A stretch of DNA of 64,000 nt, from contig JAPOZM010000031.1 of assembly GCA_026706075.1 (NCBI GenBank), forward strand, positions 62,001 through 126,000, in the 5' to 3' direction. Position 1 is the first letter of the stretch; the number at the start of each line of letters is the position of its first letter. The DNA is from Gemmatimonadaceae bacterium. Its GTDB lineage: Bacteria; Latescibacterota; UBA2968; UBA8231. Shown here one piece after another: positions 25,437-39,192 of the stretch. The notes below the pieces were generated by a model, which was not told where the DNA came from, did not search any database, and saw only the letters and a program-made list of their open reading frames with translations. Position numbers and translations under genes: made by a program.

Positions 25437-26021
25437 CTGTATTTCGCCTAGGTCGAGTGAAATCAACAATTACTCGGTACCGGCAACAGTGAGGTCTTGT
25501 CAAGAGGTGTGTAACCGAGATCAGGCGACCCCTTTGATCCCTTCCCACCTCGTGTGTCCGTCGCCGGAACAGGCCTCGGATCCGCGGCCGTCTCACCTCG
25601 ACGATGCCCGACTTCAGCGCCAGCCGTCGCGGCTTGCCTTAGCCGTTGCACGAGCCCGGGGAGTCCACCGGCGCCCGGCGCACATAGCGCCTGCGCCCGA
25701 GAGCTTCGGTCGCTTGGATCCGGGATCTGGGCCCGGTCTTCCAAGGTCTCCCAGGTGGGCATGGACGCGGGGGCGAAATCCACGCGTAATCCTTCTCGGC
25801 GACTCTCTCCTTCCAAGCCCGGCGACCACCGGGCGGTCTTGGACAGCGGGTCCGCCTCCAGTGCCACGCCTGGATGGAAGCCGGTGTCACGAGGCCCGCT
25901 GGGATGGCCGCACCGATTCAGGAGCAAACGCCGGCTCGGGCGTATATTTGGATACTCTTTCGAGCACCCGACCTCACCCAGTCGGCCAGGCTGGTGCTGA
26001 TTCGAGGAGGAGAACGCCACC
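25437..26021. other. 585-base region without a recognisable gene
   Basis: Frames of 140-185 codons stay open on both strands, but they overlap each other, lack ribosome sites and have shuffled Arg/Pro/Ser-rich composition typical of GC-rich noncoding frames. The left 100 bases hold the start region of the leftward lipoprotein gene, and the right end holds a TATATT box and the ribosome site of the protease gene. A decayed gene is possible. I see no RNA gene or repeat in it. Confidence 0.5.
25943..25948 (+). promoter_or_regulatory. Possible -10 box of the retropepsin-like gene
   Basis: TATATT about 74 bases before the ATG at 26022, without a visible -35. The start codon has a strong GAGGAGGAGA ribosome site. 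Confidence 0.35.
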
Positions 26022-26441
26022 ATGGGCGCGACCTATGTCGACGTGATCGTCCGCAACCCGGCAGACCCGCAACGCAGCTGGACCGGGAGATTCCTGGTCG
26101 ACACCGGGGCCTTCGACTCGCTCGTTCCGAGGGAGCATCTCGAAGGGATCGGGCTCGAGCCGAGGGGCCGCCGAGAATACGTGCTCGCCGACGGCAAGCC
26201 CGCCACTCCGGACATAACCATCGCCGAGTTGGAATTCGAGGGAGAGGTGGTCGGTGGCACCATCGTGTACGACGAGGAGGGGAGCGAGCCGCTTCTCGGT
26301 TTCACCGCCCTGGAGTCCGGGGGATTCGAGGTCGATCCGCGCAACGAAGAGCTGAAACGGCTGCCGGCCGTCCTGTTGAAACCCTCCATCGTACCCGGCG
26401 TCTATGCCAACACCCGGAAAGACTCCCATGAACGGCCCTGA
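26022..26441 (+). CDS. Clan AA retropepsin-like aspartic protease
   Basis: 139 residues. FLVDTGAFDSLVP places the catalytic DTG at residues 27-29. A second conserved region, EPLLGFTALESGGFEVDP (about 89-106), matches the LLG-x-x-x-L-E...VDP ending of the small clan AA protease family (AF_0612 type). Such proteins are single-domain and act as homodimers; their targets are unknown. The gene has a GAGGAGGAGA ribosome site and its last 14 bases overlap the next gene, an outer-membrane barrel, so the two are coupled. There is no retroelement nearby. Confidence 0.8.
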   Translation: MGATYVDVIVRNPADPQRSWTGRFLVDTGAFDSLVPREHLEGIGLEPRGRREYVLADGKPATPDITIAELEFEGEVVGGTIVYDEEGSEPLLGFTALESGGFEVDPRNEELKRLPAVLLKPSIVPGVYANTRKDSHERP

Positions 26442-27339
26442 TCGACTGCAGTCCTTCCACCCCCTGCTGCCATGGGTCCCGCTGGCCCTCCTGCTGGCCG
26501 CAGCACCGGCCCAACTGCACGCCGGCGCCTGGACCCAGCCCCAGGGCGGGTTCTACTCCAAGCTCGCCGGGCTCTCCTTCAGCTCCGTCGCGTACCTGGA
26601 TCTCGACGGCGAGCGCCAGGACCGGGCGGAGGACCCCCGGGGGGAGCTGAGCGACCGGGGCTATTCCGCCTACCTGGAGTACGGCCTGCTGGAGCGCCTG
26701 ACCTTGGTGGCCTCCCTGCCGTACAAGAGCCTGGAGTTCAGGAATCCGACGGAGGCCAGGTATTTCGAGGCCCTCGACAGCACCATCGTCCGCCAGCACC
26801 CCGACCAGTCCGCCTCCGGTCTCGCCGACCTGGAGCTGCGCCTGCGCTGGCGGCTGCTGGCCGATCCGGCCGTCGTCTCCCTGGCAGCGGGCGGCAAGAT
26901 CCCCCTGGGCTACGAGGTGCCCACGGAGATCCCGGAGAGCTACGTCCCACTGGGCACGGGCGAGACCGACGCCGAGGTGCGCCTGCTGGTGGGCACATCG
27001 CTCTACCCGGTGCCGGGGTACGTGACCGGCACCCTCGGCTACCGCCGCCGCGGCGGGGAGTACGGCGACGAGCTGTTCCACGGGCTGGAGGGCGGCTACT
27101 CCTTCGACCGTCTGCTGCTCAAGGGCGTCATCGAGGGCATCCAGACCCTGGGGGACTGCGGGGCTACCGGCGAGGGCGGCGGGCTCGTGGGCGACCAGAA
27201 CAACCTCAAGCTGTCTCCGGGGCTGATCTGGTCCCTCAGCGACCGGGTGGAGATCAGCGCCGATCTCTTCCACATCGTCTCGGGCTGCAACACGGCGGCG
27301 GGTACGACCTATGCCCTGGGGCTGGCCTTCAAGGGCTAG
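26428..27339 (+). CDS. Putative outer-membrane beta-barrel protein
   Basis: 303 residues from the ATG inside the 3' end of the protease gene. The signal peptide ends near AQLHAGA. The mature part is a run of alternating amphipathic strands (YSAYLEYGLLERLTLVASLP, LRLRWRLL, VRLLVGTSLYPVPGY, LKLSPGLIWSLSDRVEISAD) ending TYALGLAFKG. It resembles transporter-like barrels annotated as MetA-pathway or phenol-degradation outer-membrane proteins, but no specific family can be claimed. Two cysteines (CGATG and SGCNTAAG) may form a disulfide. Overlap with the protease gene suggests joint expression. Confidence 0.65.
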   Translation: MNGPDRLQSFHPLLPWVPLALLLAAAPAQLHAGAWTQPQGGFYSKLAGLSFSSVAYLDLDGERQDRAEDPRGELSDRGYSAYLEYGLLERLTLVASLPYKSLEFRNPTEARYFEALDSTIVRQHPDQSASGLADLELRLRWRLLADPAVVSLAAGGKIPLGYEVPTEIPESYVPLGTGETDAEVRLLVGTSLYPVPGYVTGTLGYRRRGGEYGDELFHGLEGGYSFDRLLLKGVIEGIQTLGDCGATGEGGGLVGDQNNLKLSPGLIWSLSDRVEISADLFHIVSGCNTAAGTTYALGLAFKG

Positions 27340-27362
27340 GCGCCGCGAAGCAGGCAGGCGAG

Positions 27363-27368
27363 TATATT
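27363..27368 (+). promoter_or_regulatory. -10 box of the MsrP-like gene
   Basis: TATATT 31 bases before the GTG start, in the 60-base gap after the barrel gene. No -35 match at the usual distance. The ribosome site GAAAGGAGG follows. Confidence 0.45.
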
Positions 27369-27399
27369 CTCTCTGCCACTTTGGGAAAGGAGGCCGTCA

Positions 27400-28392
27400 G
27401 TGCCGCGCAGAAAGTGGGAGATCCCCGAGCGGGAGGCCACCGACGAAGCCGTCTATCTGAACCGCCGCAAGTTCCTCCGCGGCGCCGGCCTGGGCACCAT
27501 CGGACTGATCTCGGGCTGCATCCCCGACCGGCTCCTGCAGCCAACCGACCTCCTCGATCCCAAGCCCTTCCTGGGGATCGAGGACCGCGAGCCGATCCCC
27601 CCGGACCAGTGGTACCCGGCACCGGTGAACCCGGACTTCTCCACCCTCGACCGGCCCCTCACCGACGAGGAGATCGCCGGCCTCTACAACAACTTCTACG
27701 AATTCACCACCACCAAGGAGGTCTGGAAGTACATCGACAAGTTCGAGCCCTCCCCGTGGACGGTGGAGATCGCAGGCCTGGTGAACGAGCCCAGGACCTG
27801 GGACATCGATGACCTCGTGGGCCGCATGGACCTGGAGGAGCGTCTCTACCGCCACCGCTGCGTCGAGGCGTGGTCCATGGCCATCCCCTGGACCGGCTTT
27901 CCCATGAAGGCCCTGATCGACCAGGTGGAGCCCCTGTCGTCGGCTCGCTTCGTGCGCATGACCTCCTTCTTCAACCCCTCGGTCGCGCCGGGGCAGTGGG
28001 ACCGGCCCGATTTCCCCTGGCCCTACGTGGAGGGGCTGAGCATGGCCGAGGCGACCAATGAGCTGACCCTGCTGGTGACGGGCATCTACGGCCACGCCCT
28101 GCCCACTCAGCACGGCGCCCCCCTGCGCCTGGTGACGCCCTGGAAGTACGGCTTCAAGGGCCTCAAGTCGATCGTCCGGATCGAGTTCGTCGAGGAGCAG
28201 CCGGCCACGTTCTGGAACACCGAGGCCCCCCACGAGTACGGCTTCCTCTCCAACGTCGAGCCCGAGGTCCCCCATCCCCGGTGGTCCCAGGCCAGCGAGC
28301 GCTTCATATCCACGAGCCTGTCGAGCTTCGAGCGGCGCGACACCCTGCTCTACAACGGCTACGAAGAGTACGTCGCCCACCTGTACGCGTGA
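27400..28392 (+). CDS. msrP: MsrP-type periplasmic molybdoenzyme (methionine sulfoxide reductase catalytic subunit)
   Basis: 330 residues, GTG start after GAAAGGAGG. The twin-arginine signal NRRKFLRGAG (residues 21-30) is followed by LISGC, a possible lipobox at Cys40. The molybdopterin ligand is Cys154 in YRHRCVEAWSM. KYGFKGLKSI and the HEYGF/NV segment near the C-terminus are typical of MsrP (YedY). The enzyme reduces oxidised methionines in periplasmic proteins. Its usual haem-b membrane partner MsrQ is not encoded beside it; a secreted protein of unknown function follows 17 bases later. Electron donor therefore unknown. Confidence 0.9.
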   Translation: MPRRKWEIPEREATDEAVYLNRRKFLRGAGLGTIGLISGCIPDRLLQPTDLLDPKPFLGIEDREPIPPDQWYPAPVNPDFSTLDRPLTDEEIAGLYNNFYEFTTTKEVWKYIDKFEPSPWTVEIAGLVNEPRTWDIDDLVGRMDLEERLYRHRCVEAWSMAIPWTGFPMKALIDQVEPLSSARFVRMTSFFNPSVAPGQWDRPDFPWPYVEGLSMAEATNELTLLVTGIYGHALPTQHGAPLRLVTPWKYGFKGLKSIVRIEFVEEQPATFWNTEAPHEYGFLSNVEPEVPHPRWSQASERFISTSLSSFERRDTLLYNGYEEYVAHLYA

Positions 28393-28409
28393 CTTTCAAA
28401 GGAGACTGC

Positions 28410-29066
28410 ATGCGCCGGCTGCTGGCCTCTCTCCTCCCCCTCTTCCTGCTCCTGCCTCCCCTGTCGGCCGAGGAGGACCTCCACGGCACCTGGGAGGGCG
28501 CCTTCGTCGACGACCGCGTCGGCGAGATCACCACCCGCCTGATCTTCGACGACGACGGCAGCTTCGAGATCGACCAGGTCATCGAGGTGAAGGACGACTT
28601 CCTGGCCGGCGCCGATCTCGCCGAGGCGCCCGCCATCGAGCAGATCACCGCAAGCGGCAGCGGCACCTACGGCGTCGAGGGGGACCGGCTCTCGGTGGAG
28701 ATCATCGACCTGGACCTGCGCATCGACGGCGAGGATCTCGCCGGGTTCTTCACCCGCGTCGCCCGCGCTCTGGCCCGCCAGGCGGCGGACGCCCACGGAG
28801 TCCCAGACGCCAACTACCCGGCCTTCGAGGAGGCCTACGTGGAGGAGTTCTTCGTCGTCCTCGACGAGGTCGAGTTCCTCGCCATCTTCGGCGAGGAGGG
28901 CGGGACTCGCACCTGGTCGATCGACAACCACCTCCTCACCCTGATGGCGGAGGCCGGCGGCGGCGCCTGGGAGTTCGACCGCCTCGACGGGGCGATGACC
29001 GCCGTCGCCCGGACCGCCTGGGGCGCCGTCAAAGCGCACGGGGTCATGCGCCTGCTGCTCCGGTGA
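28410..29066 (+). CDS. Secreted protein of unknown function, in msrP operon
   Basis: 218 residues, ATG after AAAGGAGAC. Residues 1-20 are a signal peptide (LLPPLSAEE). The mature part starts LHGTWEGAFVDDRVGEITTR, a G-x-W strand pattern as in small lipocalin-like domains, followed by acidic residues and FEEAYVEEFFVVLDEVEFLA. No catalytic motif is visible. It follows msrP by 17 bases, so both are probably co-transcribed. Its last 23 bases overlap the 3' end of the converging rluD gene. Confidence 0.75.
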   Translation: MRRLLASLLPLFLLLPPLSAEEDLHGTWEGAFVDDRVGEITTRLIFDDDGSFEIDQVIEVKDDFLAGADLAEAPAIEQITASGSGTYGVEGDRLSVEIIDLDLRIDGEDLAGFFTRVARALARQAADAHGVPDANYPAFEEAYVEEFFVVLDEVEFLAIFGEEGGTRTWSIDNHLLTLMAEAGGGAWEFDRLDGAMTAVARTAWGAVKAHGVMRLLLR

Positions 29067-30042
29067 GAGGTTCCGCGGCCCCCTGCAAGGTCCGCTCCAT
29101 GTCCTCGGGCAGGGGGCTCTCGAACCGCAGCGCCTCCCCGGTGCGCGGGTGGGTGAACCCCAGCGAAGCGGCGTGGAGCGCCTGGCGGTCGAGGCCCTGC
29201 AGCAGGCGGCTGGCCAAAGGGCGGTGGCGCGGGTCGATGCCGCGCACCCGTGTGCGCCCTCCGTACACCGGATCGCCGAAGACCGGGTACCCAAGGTGCT
29301 GCATGTGCACGCGGATCTGGTGGGTGCGACCCGTCTCCAGGCGCAACTCCAGCAGGCTGAAAGAGCCCAGCTCCCGAAGCCGCCGGAAGCGGGTCACCGC
29401 CCGGCGGCCGCCCTCGGCCACAGCCATGCGCTTGCGGTCGGCGGGGTTGCGGTCGAGGGGCGCGTCGACCATCCCCTCTACGGGGGGCTTTCCCCACACG
29501 AGAGCCGTGTAGCCGCGTTCGACGCTGCGCTCCTCCAGCTGCGCCGCCAGGCCGCGGTGGGCGGCGTCGTTCTTGGCCACCATCAGCAGCCCGGTGGTGT
29601 CCCGATCGAGGCGGTGGACGATGCCGGGCCGCAGCACGCCGTTGATGCCGGACAGGTCGCGGCAGTGGTGCAGCAGGGCGTTCACCAGCGTTCCCGCGGG
29701 GCTGCCCGGCGCCGGGTGGACGGCCATGCCGGCGGGCTTGTCCACCACCAGCAGGTCGGCGTCCTCGTACGTCACGGTGAGCGGCAGGTCCTCCGGGCGA
29801 GCCACCAACTCCACCGGTTCCGGCACCTCGACGGTGACCCGATCGCCGATGCGGAGGCGGTATCCTGGACGTTTCGCGGCGTCGTTGACGAGAACCGAGC
29901 CCTCGGCCACCAGACCCTGCACGCGGCTCCGGGACAACTCCTCGAGGACTCGGGGAACGAAGCGGTCGAGGCGTTCGCCCTCGTCCTCTTCCTGGATCCC
30001 GAAGCTGCGGACGCCGCCCCCACGGACGGGAGCCCCGGTCAC
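29044..30042 (-). CDS. rluD: RluD-type 23S rRNA pseudouridine synthase
   Basis: 332 residues from the GTG four bases after the lspA stop. An S4 RNA-binding domain (about 21-75, ERLDRFVPRVLEELSRSRV) precedes the catalytic domain with PGIVHRLDRDTTG (139-151), Asp146 being the catalytic residue, and ETGRTHQIRVHMQHLGYPV later. This is the RluA/RluC/RluD family; length and S4 domain favour RluD, which modifies helix 69 of 23S rRNA. Last gene of the leftward operon running from the polyprenyl synthase. Its 3' end overlaps the converging secreted-protein gene by 23 bases. Confidence 0.9.
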   Translation of the reverse strand: MTGAPVRGGGVRSFGIQEEDEGERLDRFVPRVLEELSRSRVQGLVAEGSVLVNDAAKRPGYRLRIGDRVTVEVPEPVELVARPEDLPLTVTYEDADLLVVDKPAGMAVHPAPGSPAGTLVNALLHHCRDLSGINGVLRPGIVHRLDRDTTGLLMVAKNDAAHRGLAAQLEERSVERGYTALVWGKPPVEGMVDAPLDRNPADRKRMAVAEGGRRAVTRFRRLRELGSFSLLELRLETGRTHQIRVHMQHLGYPVFGDPVYGGRTRVRGIDPRHRPLASRLLQGLDRQALHAASLGFTHPRTGEALRFESPLPEDMERTLQGAAEPLTGAAGA

Positions 30043-30046
30043 GAGG

Positions 30047-30574
30047 TCAGCTCCCCGGGGAGGGCTCGTCGGCGGGGGAAGCCTCGGAGGCGGAGGCCGG
30101 CTTTTTCTGCCGGGAGTACGACAGGACCAGGAGCAGCACGCCGACGGTGACGCACGAGTCGGCCACGTTGAAGACCGGCCACCGCCAGCCGTCGGCGGAG
30201 AGTCCCACGTCGACAAAGTCTACGACCTGGTGCAGGCGCACCCGGTCGACGATGTTCCCGAGGGCGCCGCCGAGGACCAGGGCCAGGGCGCCGCGCTGCA
30301 GCCGCGCCTGCGCCGGAAGGCCGCGGTACATCCAGGCCAGCAGCGCCAGGGCGCCTACGGCGACCGCCGTGTGTACCAGGGGCCCCCCGATGGTGAGGCC
30401 GAAGGCGGCGCCGCGGTTGTGGATCAGGGTGAGGCGAAGGAAATCCCCCAGAACGGGGACCGGGGACTGCGGGGACAGGGCGTGGAGGGCGATCTGCTTC
30501 GTCGCCTGGTCGAGGAGCAGGGCGGCGGGCACGATCCAGAGGACCGAGACACCGCGCCCCCCGGCGGAGCTCAC
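30047..30574 (-). CDS. lspA: Lipoprotein signal peptidase LspA
   Basis: 175 residues from a GTG overlapping the preceding stop (GTGA). Four hydrophobic segments. The catalytic aspartates lie in GNIVDRV and FNVADS; also LLLDQATKQIA and HNRGAAFGL are family motifs. It cleaves the signal peptide of diacylglyceryl-modified prolipoproteins at the cytoplasmic membrane, which fits the many lipoprotein genes in this window. Gene order ileS - dksA-like - lspA - rluD is common among bacteria. Confidence 0.95.
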   Translation of the reverse strand: MSSAGGRGVSVLWIVPAALLLDQATKQIALHALSPQSPVPVLGDFLRLTLIHNRGAAFGLTIGGPLVHTAVAVGALALLAWMYRGLPAQARLQRGALALVLGGALGNIVDRVRLHQVVDFVDVGLSADGWRWPVFNVADSCVTVGVLLLVLSYSRQKKPASASEASPADEPSPGS

Positions 30575-30948
30575 TCCTTCCTCTGGTCGGTCCCGCTCTT
30601 GCACTGGATGCACTGGGTCGCCGTGGGCACCGCCTCCAGGCGGAGCCGGCCGATCTCGCCTCCGCACACGCGGCAGACGCCGAAGGTCCCGTCCTCGATC
30701 CGCTGCAGGGCCTCCTGGACGTAGTCGAGGTAGCTGCCCTCGCGCTGGGCGAAGAGCAGGTTCTTCTCACGCTCCATGGCGTCGGTGCCCCGGTCGGCCA
30801 TGTGCAGCGAGTAGGCGGATCTCTCCTCGGACGACTCCTGGGCCACATCCGACCGTGAAACGCGCTCGAACTCCTCCAGGTCGGAGCTGGCCTGCTCGTG
30901 CTTGGTCTGCAACAGTTTCTTGAAGTGTGCCAGGTCTTCCTGATTCAT
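30571..30948 (-). CDS. DksA/TraR-family zinc-finger protein
   Basis: 125 residues. An N-terminal coiled-coil (about 1-85) with Asp/Glu-rich tip region is followed by the four-cysteine finger CRVCGGEIGRLRLEAVPTAT, continuing to CIQC, with all four zinc ligands at about 92, 95, 113 and 116. DksA/TraR proteins enter the RNA polymerase secondary channel and alter transcription, often with ppGpp. The position between ileS and lspA is a widespread arrangement for this short type. Whether it is a true DksA cannot be told from length alone. Confidence 0.88.
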   Translation of the reverse strand: MNQEDLAHFKKLLQTKHEQASSDLEEFERVSRSDVAQESSEERSAYSLHMADRGTDAMEREKNLLFAQREGSYLDYVQEALQRIEDGTFGVCRVCGGEIGRLRLEAVPTATQCIQCKSGTDQRKE

Positions 30949-30961
30949 CTCTCCCGCCTCC

Positions 30962-34143
<3,182 letters not shown>

Positions 34144-34147
<4 letters not shown>

Positions 34148-34449
34148 AGGCGCAGGTTCCTCAGGAACAGCTGCACGACCTGGATCAGCAGGATCAGGAC
34201 CAGGGGGGTGAAGTCCAGCCCGGAAGACCACATGAAGCGCGGGATGTAGCGGCGCAGGCCGTCGAGAGCCGGATCGGTCAGCCCGCACAGGATCTGCACG
34301 AGCCGGTTGTAGGGATCGGGGTTGATCCACGAGATGATGACCCGGGCCACGACGATGATCAGGTAGACCATCAGGAGGCCGTCGATCAGGTCGATCACCC
34401 CGGAGAGGAAGCCGGAGCCGTCGAAGACGGACAGCTCGGAATCGGACAC
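34144..34449 (-). CDS. yggT: YggT-family membrane protein
   Basis: 101 residues, GTG start six bases after yggS. Two hydrophobic helices (about 19-45 and 78-97) flank the conserved RVIISWINPDPYNRLVQIL (36-54) and a TDPAL motif, all diagnostic of YggT. Members are membrane proteins near the division or yggS cluster, linked to osmotic or membrane homeostasis, without a settled biochemical role. The stop overlaps the ileS start. Confidence 0.92.
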
Positions 34450-34455
34450 GTCGAC

Positions 34456-35157
34456 TCAGCCTTCCCTGACGGGGGCCGCCGGCGCCGCCCGCCTGGGGCC
34501 GAAGACGGCGGTGCCGACGCGGATCATGGTCGCGCCCTCCTCGATGGCCATTTCGTAATCGCCGCTCATCCCCATGGACAAGGTGGTCATACTCGAGGGC
34601 AGGCGGCGACCGAGATCCCGCAGGCAGCGGAAGCAGGCCCGCACCCGCTCCTCCTCGGCGCTATGGGCCGCGATCGTCATCAGACCCCGAACCCGCAGGC
34701 CCTCGAGGGTTGCCGCCGTCTCCGCCAGGGCGGGGAGGTCGCCGGGATCGACACCGCCCTGGTACTCGGCGCCAGCCGTGTTGACCTGCAGCAGCATCTC
34801 GATGGTGAGCCCCGCCGTGGCGGCGCGGCGCGAGAGCGCCTCGGCCAGCCGGAGGCTGTCGACGGACTGCACCATGTCGAAGATCTCGACGGCCCGGCCC
34901 GCCTTGTTGCGCTGCAGGCCGCCCACCAGGTGCCAGCGCGCCGGCGTCTCTACGGCCTCCTTCTTGGGTCCGGCCTCCTGGACGCGGTTCTCACCGACGT
35001 CGGTGACGCCCGCCTCCAGGGCCGCGGCCACCTCCTCGGGGGTGCGGCCCTTCGTGACCACCACCAACTCCACCTCGTGCGGCCGCCGCCCCGAGCGCTC
35101 GGCGGCCTCGGCGACACGCCGCCGGACCTCCTCCCAGTTGCGCGCGATGGGGTTCAT
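34456..35157 (-). CDS. yggS: YggS-type pyridoxal-phosphate homeostasis protein
   Basis: 233 residues from ATG 35157. LVVVTKGRT holds the PLP-binding Lys36, GENRVQEA follows, HLVGGLQRNKA matches the HFIGHLQsNK motif, and LSMGMSGDYEMAI and RVGTAVFG form the C-terminal phosphate-binding part. This is the single-domain alanine-racemase-like fold that buffers PLP and affects amino acid metabolism. Next to yggT as in many bacteria. Confidence 0.95.
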   Translation of the reverse strand: MNPIARNWEEVRRRVAEAAERSGRRPHEVELVVVTKGRTPEEVAAALEAGVTDVGENRVQEAGPKKEAVETPARWHLVGGLQRNKAGRAVEIFDMVQSVDSLRLAEALSRRAATAGLTIEMLLQVNTAGAEYQGGVDPGDLPALAETAATLEGLRVRGLMTIAAHSAEEERVRACFRCLRDLGRRLPSSMTTLSMGMSGDYEMAIEEGATMIRVGTAVFGPRRAAPAAPVREG

Positions 35158-35230
35158 GACGGCCTGTGCACAAGACGGATGCGGGAAGGTACTGGGCGCG
35201 TGGTAGCGACACAAGAACGCCGCCCGAAGG

Positions 35231-36448
35231 CTAGTCGCCGCCCGACCCGCGCCGCCGCCCCCAGGCGGCGAGGGCCGCCAGGATGACGCCGCAAAGGAGC
35301 AGATCGGCCAGCACGACCCGCCTCAGAAGATCGCCGTGCTCGGGGGACAGGAACGCGGCGAAGGCGCCATCGCCGAGGACCAGGTCCCCCGCGATGATGC
35401 CCCTTGGCAGCAGCAGCCATCCCGACCCGCGGGAGAACTCGCCGCTCGCGGGCAGGGGATACCACAGCGCCGGACCGACGACGCGCGCCGCCAGGAGGAC
35501 CCCCAGTTGGGCGAGCAGGATCTGGTACGGCCAGGAGGATCGCGGCGGCACCAGGGAGAGAGCATCCGACGAGACCACGAGGAGAGCGGCGAAGAGGAGG
35601 ATCGAGATCGGCCGCACCGGCGCCAGGCGCCGCGCGAGGTCGCCCCCCGGCCCTTCGCGCGCACCCAGGAGGAGCCCTGCGCCTAGACCGATGGGGAGCG
35701 ACGGCAGGCCGGCGTGGAAGGCCCAGCAGGCGCCGACGAGGGTGAGCGCCCCCAGGGCGAGAAGGGAGCCGTCCCGCCGCTCCAGGATGCCCGTCCACCT
35801 CAGGACCTGGGCCGCCGCGGCTCCCCCGGCTCCGGAGAGGACCAACAGGGCGAGCCAATCCCGGGCCTCTGGGGCCACCCAGCGTGATCCGGCCTCCAGC
35901 AGCAGCACCGCGGCGAGCAGGAGCAGGGCGATGGCGGAGCCCAGGAGGGCGATGACCTGGGTCTCCCGGCCGCGCTGGAAATCGGCCACCAGAGGGCCCC
36001 AGAAGGAGGCGATGGCGGCCAGCACGAGAGCCACCGGCAAGGGGAGCCGTCCCGCCAGCCCGAAGACCGCCGTGAGAGCCGCGAAGGTGACCAGCGTCGA
36101 CCCGGCCACGACCAGGGGCAGCCAGCGGCTGCGGCGCTCCGTCGGCCAGCGCGCACCCAGCCCCACCAGGAGCCCTGCCCATACGCCGGACCCGGTTCCG
36201 GCCAGCGACAGCAGGGGCTCGCGGGAAGCGTCGATGGCGTCGAGGGCCGAGGGGCCGAGCAGGTAGGCGCCGAGGATCCACGCCGTCAGCGCCGGCAGGC
36301 CGGCCCGGGCGAGGACGCCCTGGGCGGTGACCGCCAGCAGCAGGAGGACGCCGAGCCCCCACAGGGACTCGTACCCCGTGCGACCCTCCGGCGACGGAGC
36401 CACCGCCGCCAGGGCCAGGAGGATGGCACAGACTCCGAAGCTTCGCAT
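35231..36448 (-). CDS. CPA2/Kef-like membrane protein (cation:proton antiporter-like)
   Basis: 405 residues, almost wholly hydrophobic with 11-13 predicted helices. LARAGLPALTAWILGAYLLG (about 46-65) is the GLPxLxxxilaGxxLGP segment of Kef/CPA2 antiporters. A C-terminal nucleotide-binding (RCK) domain is absent. The conserved acidic pair of transport helix 5 is not obvious, so transport activity is uncertain. It lies 34 bases after secDF and 73 bases before yggS within the long operon. Alternative: a scaffold or channel-like relative of the family. Confidence 0.6.
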   Translation of the reverse strand: MRSFGVCAILLALAAVAPSPEGRTGYESLWGLGVLLLLAVTAQGVLARAGLPALTAWILGAYLLGPSALDAIDASREPLLSLAGTGSGVWAGLLVGLGARWPTERRSRWLPLVVAGSTLVTFAALTAVFGLAGRLPLPVALVLAAIASFWGPLVADFQRGRETQVIALLGSAIALLLLAAVLLLEAGSRWVAPEARDWLALLVLSGAGGAAAAQVLRWTGILERRDGSLLALGALTLVGACWAFHAGLPSLPIGLGAGLLLGAREGPGGDLARRLAPVRPISILLFAALLVVSSDALSLVPPRSSWPYQILLAQLGVLLAARVVGPALWYPLPASGEFSRGSGWLLLPRGIIAGDLVLGDGAFAAFLSPEHGDLLRRVVLADLLLCGVILAALAAWGRRRGSGGD

Positions 36449-36482
36449 GGACGGGTCGACCCTGCCGGCGGGCCCGGCCTCC

Positions 36483-39149
<2,667 letters not shown>

Positions 39150-39192
39150 CGGCTTCGCTTGCGGTAACCCATCGGGCGGGTCGGGAAAAGGT

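Noticed and set aside
25463..26046. Overlapping 140-185 codon frames on both strands as genes
   Set aside because: They overlap each other in different frames, lack ribosome sites and recognised motifs.
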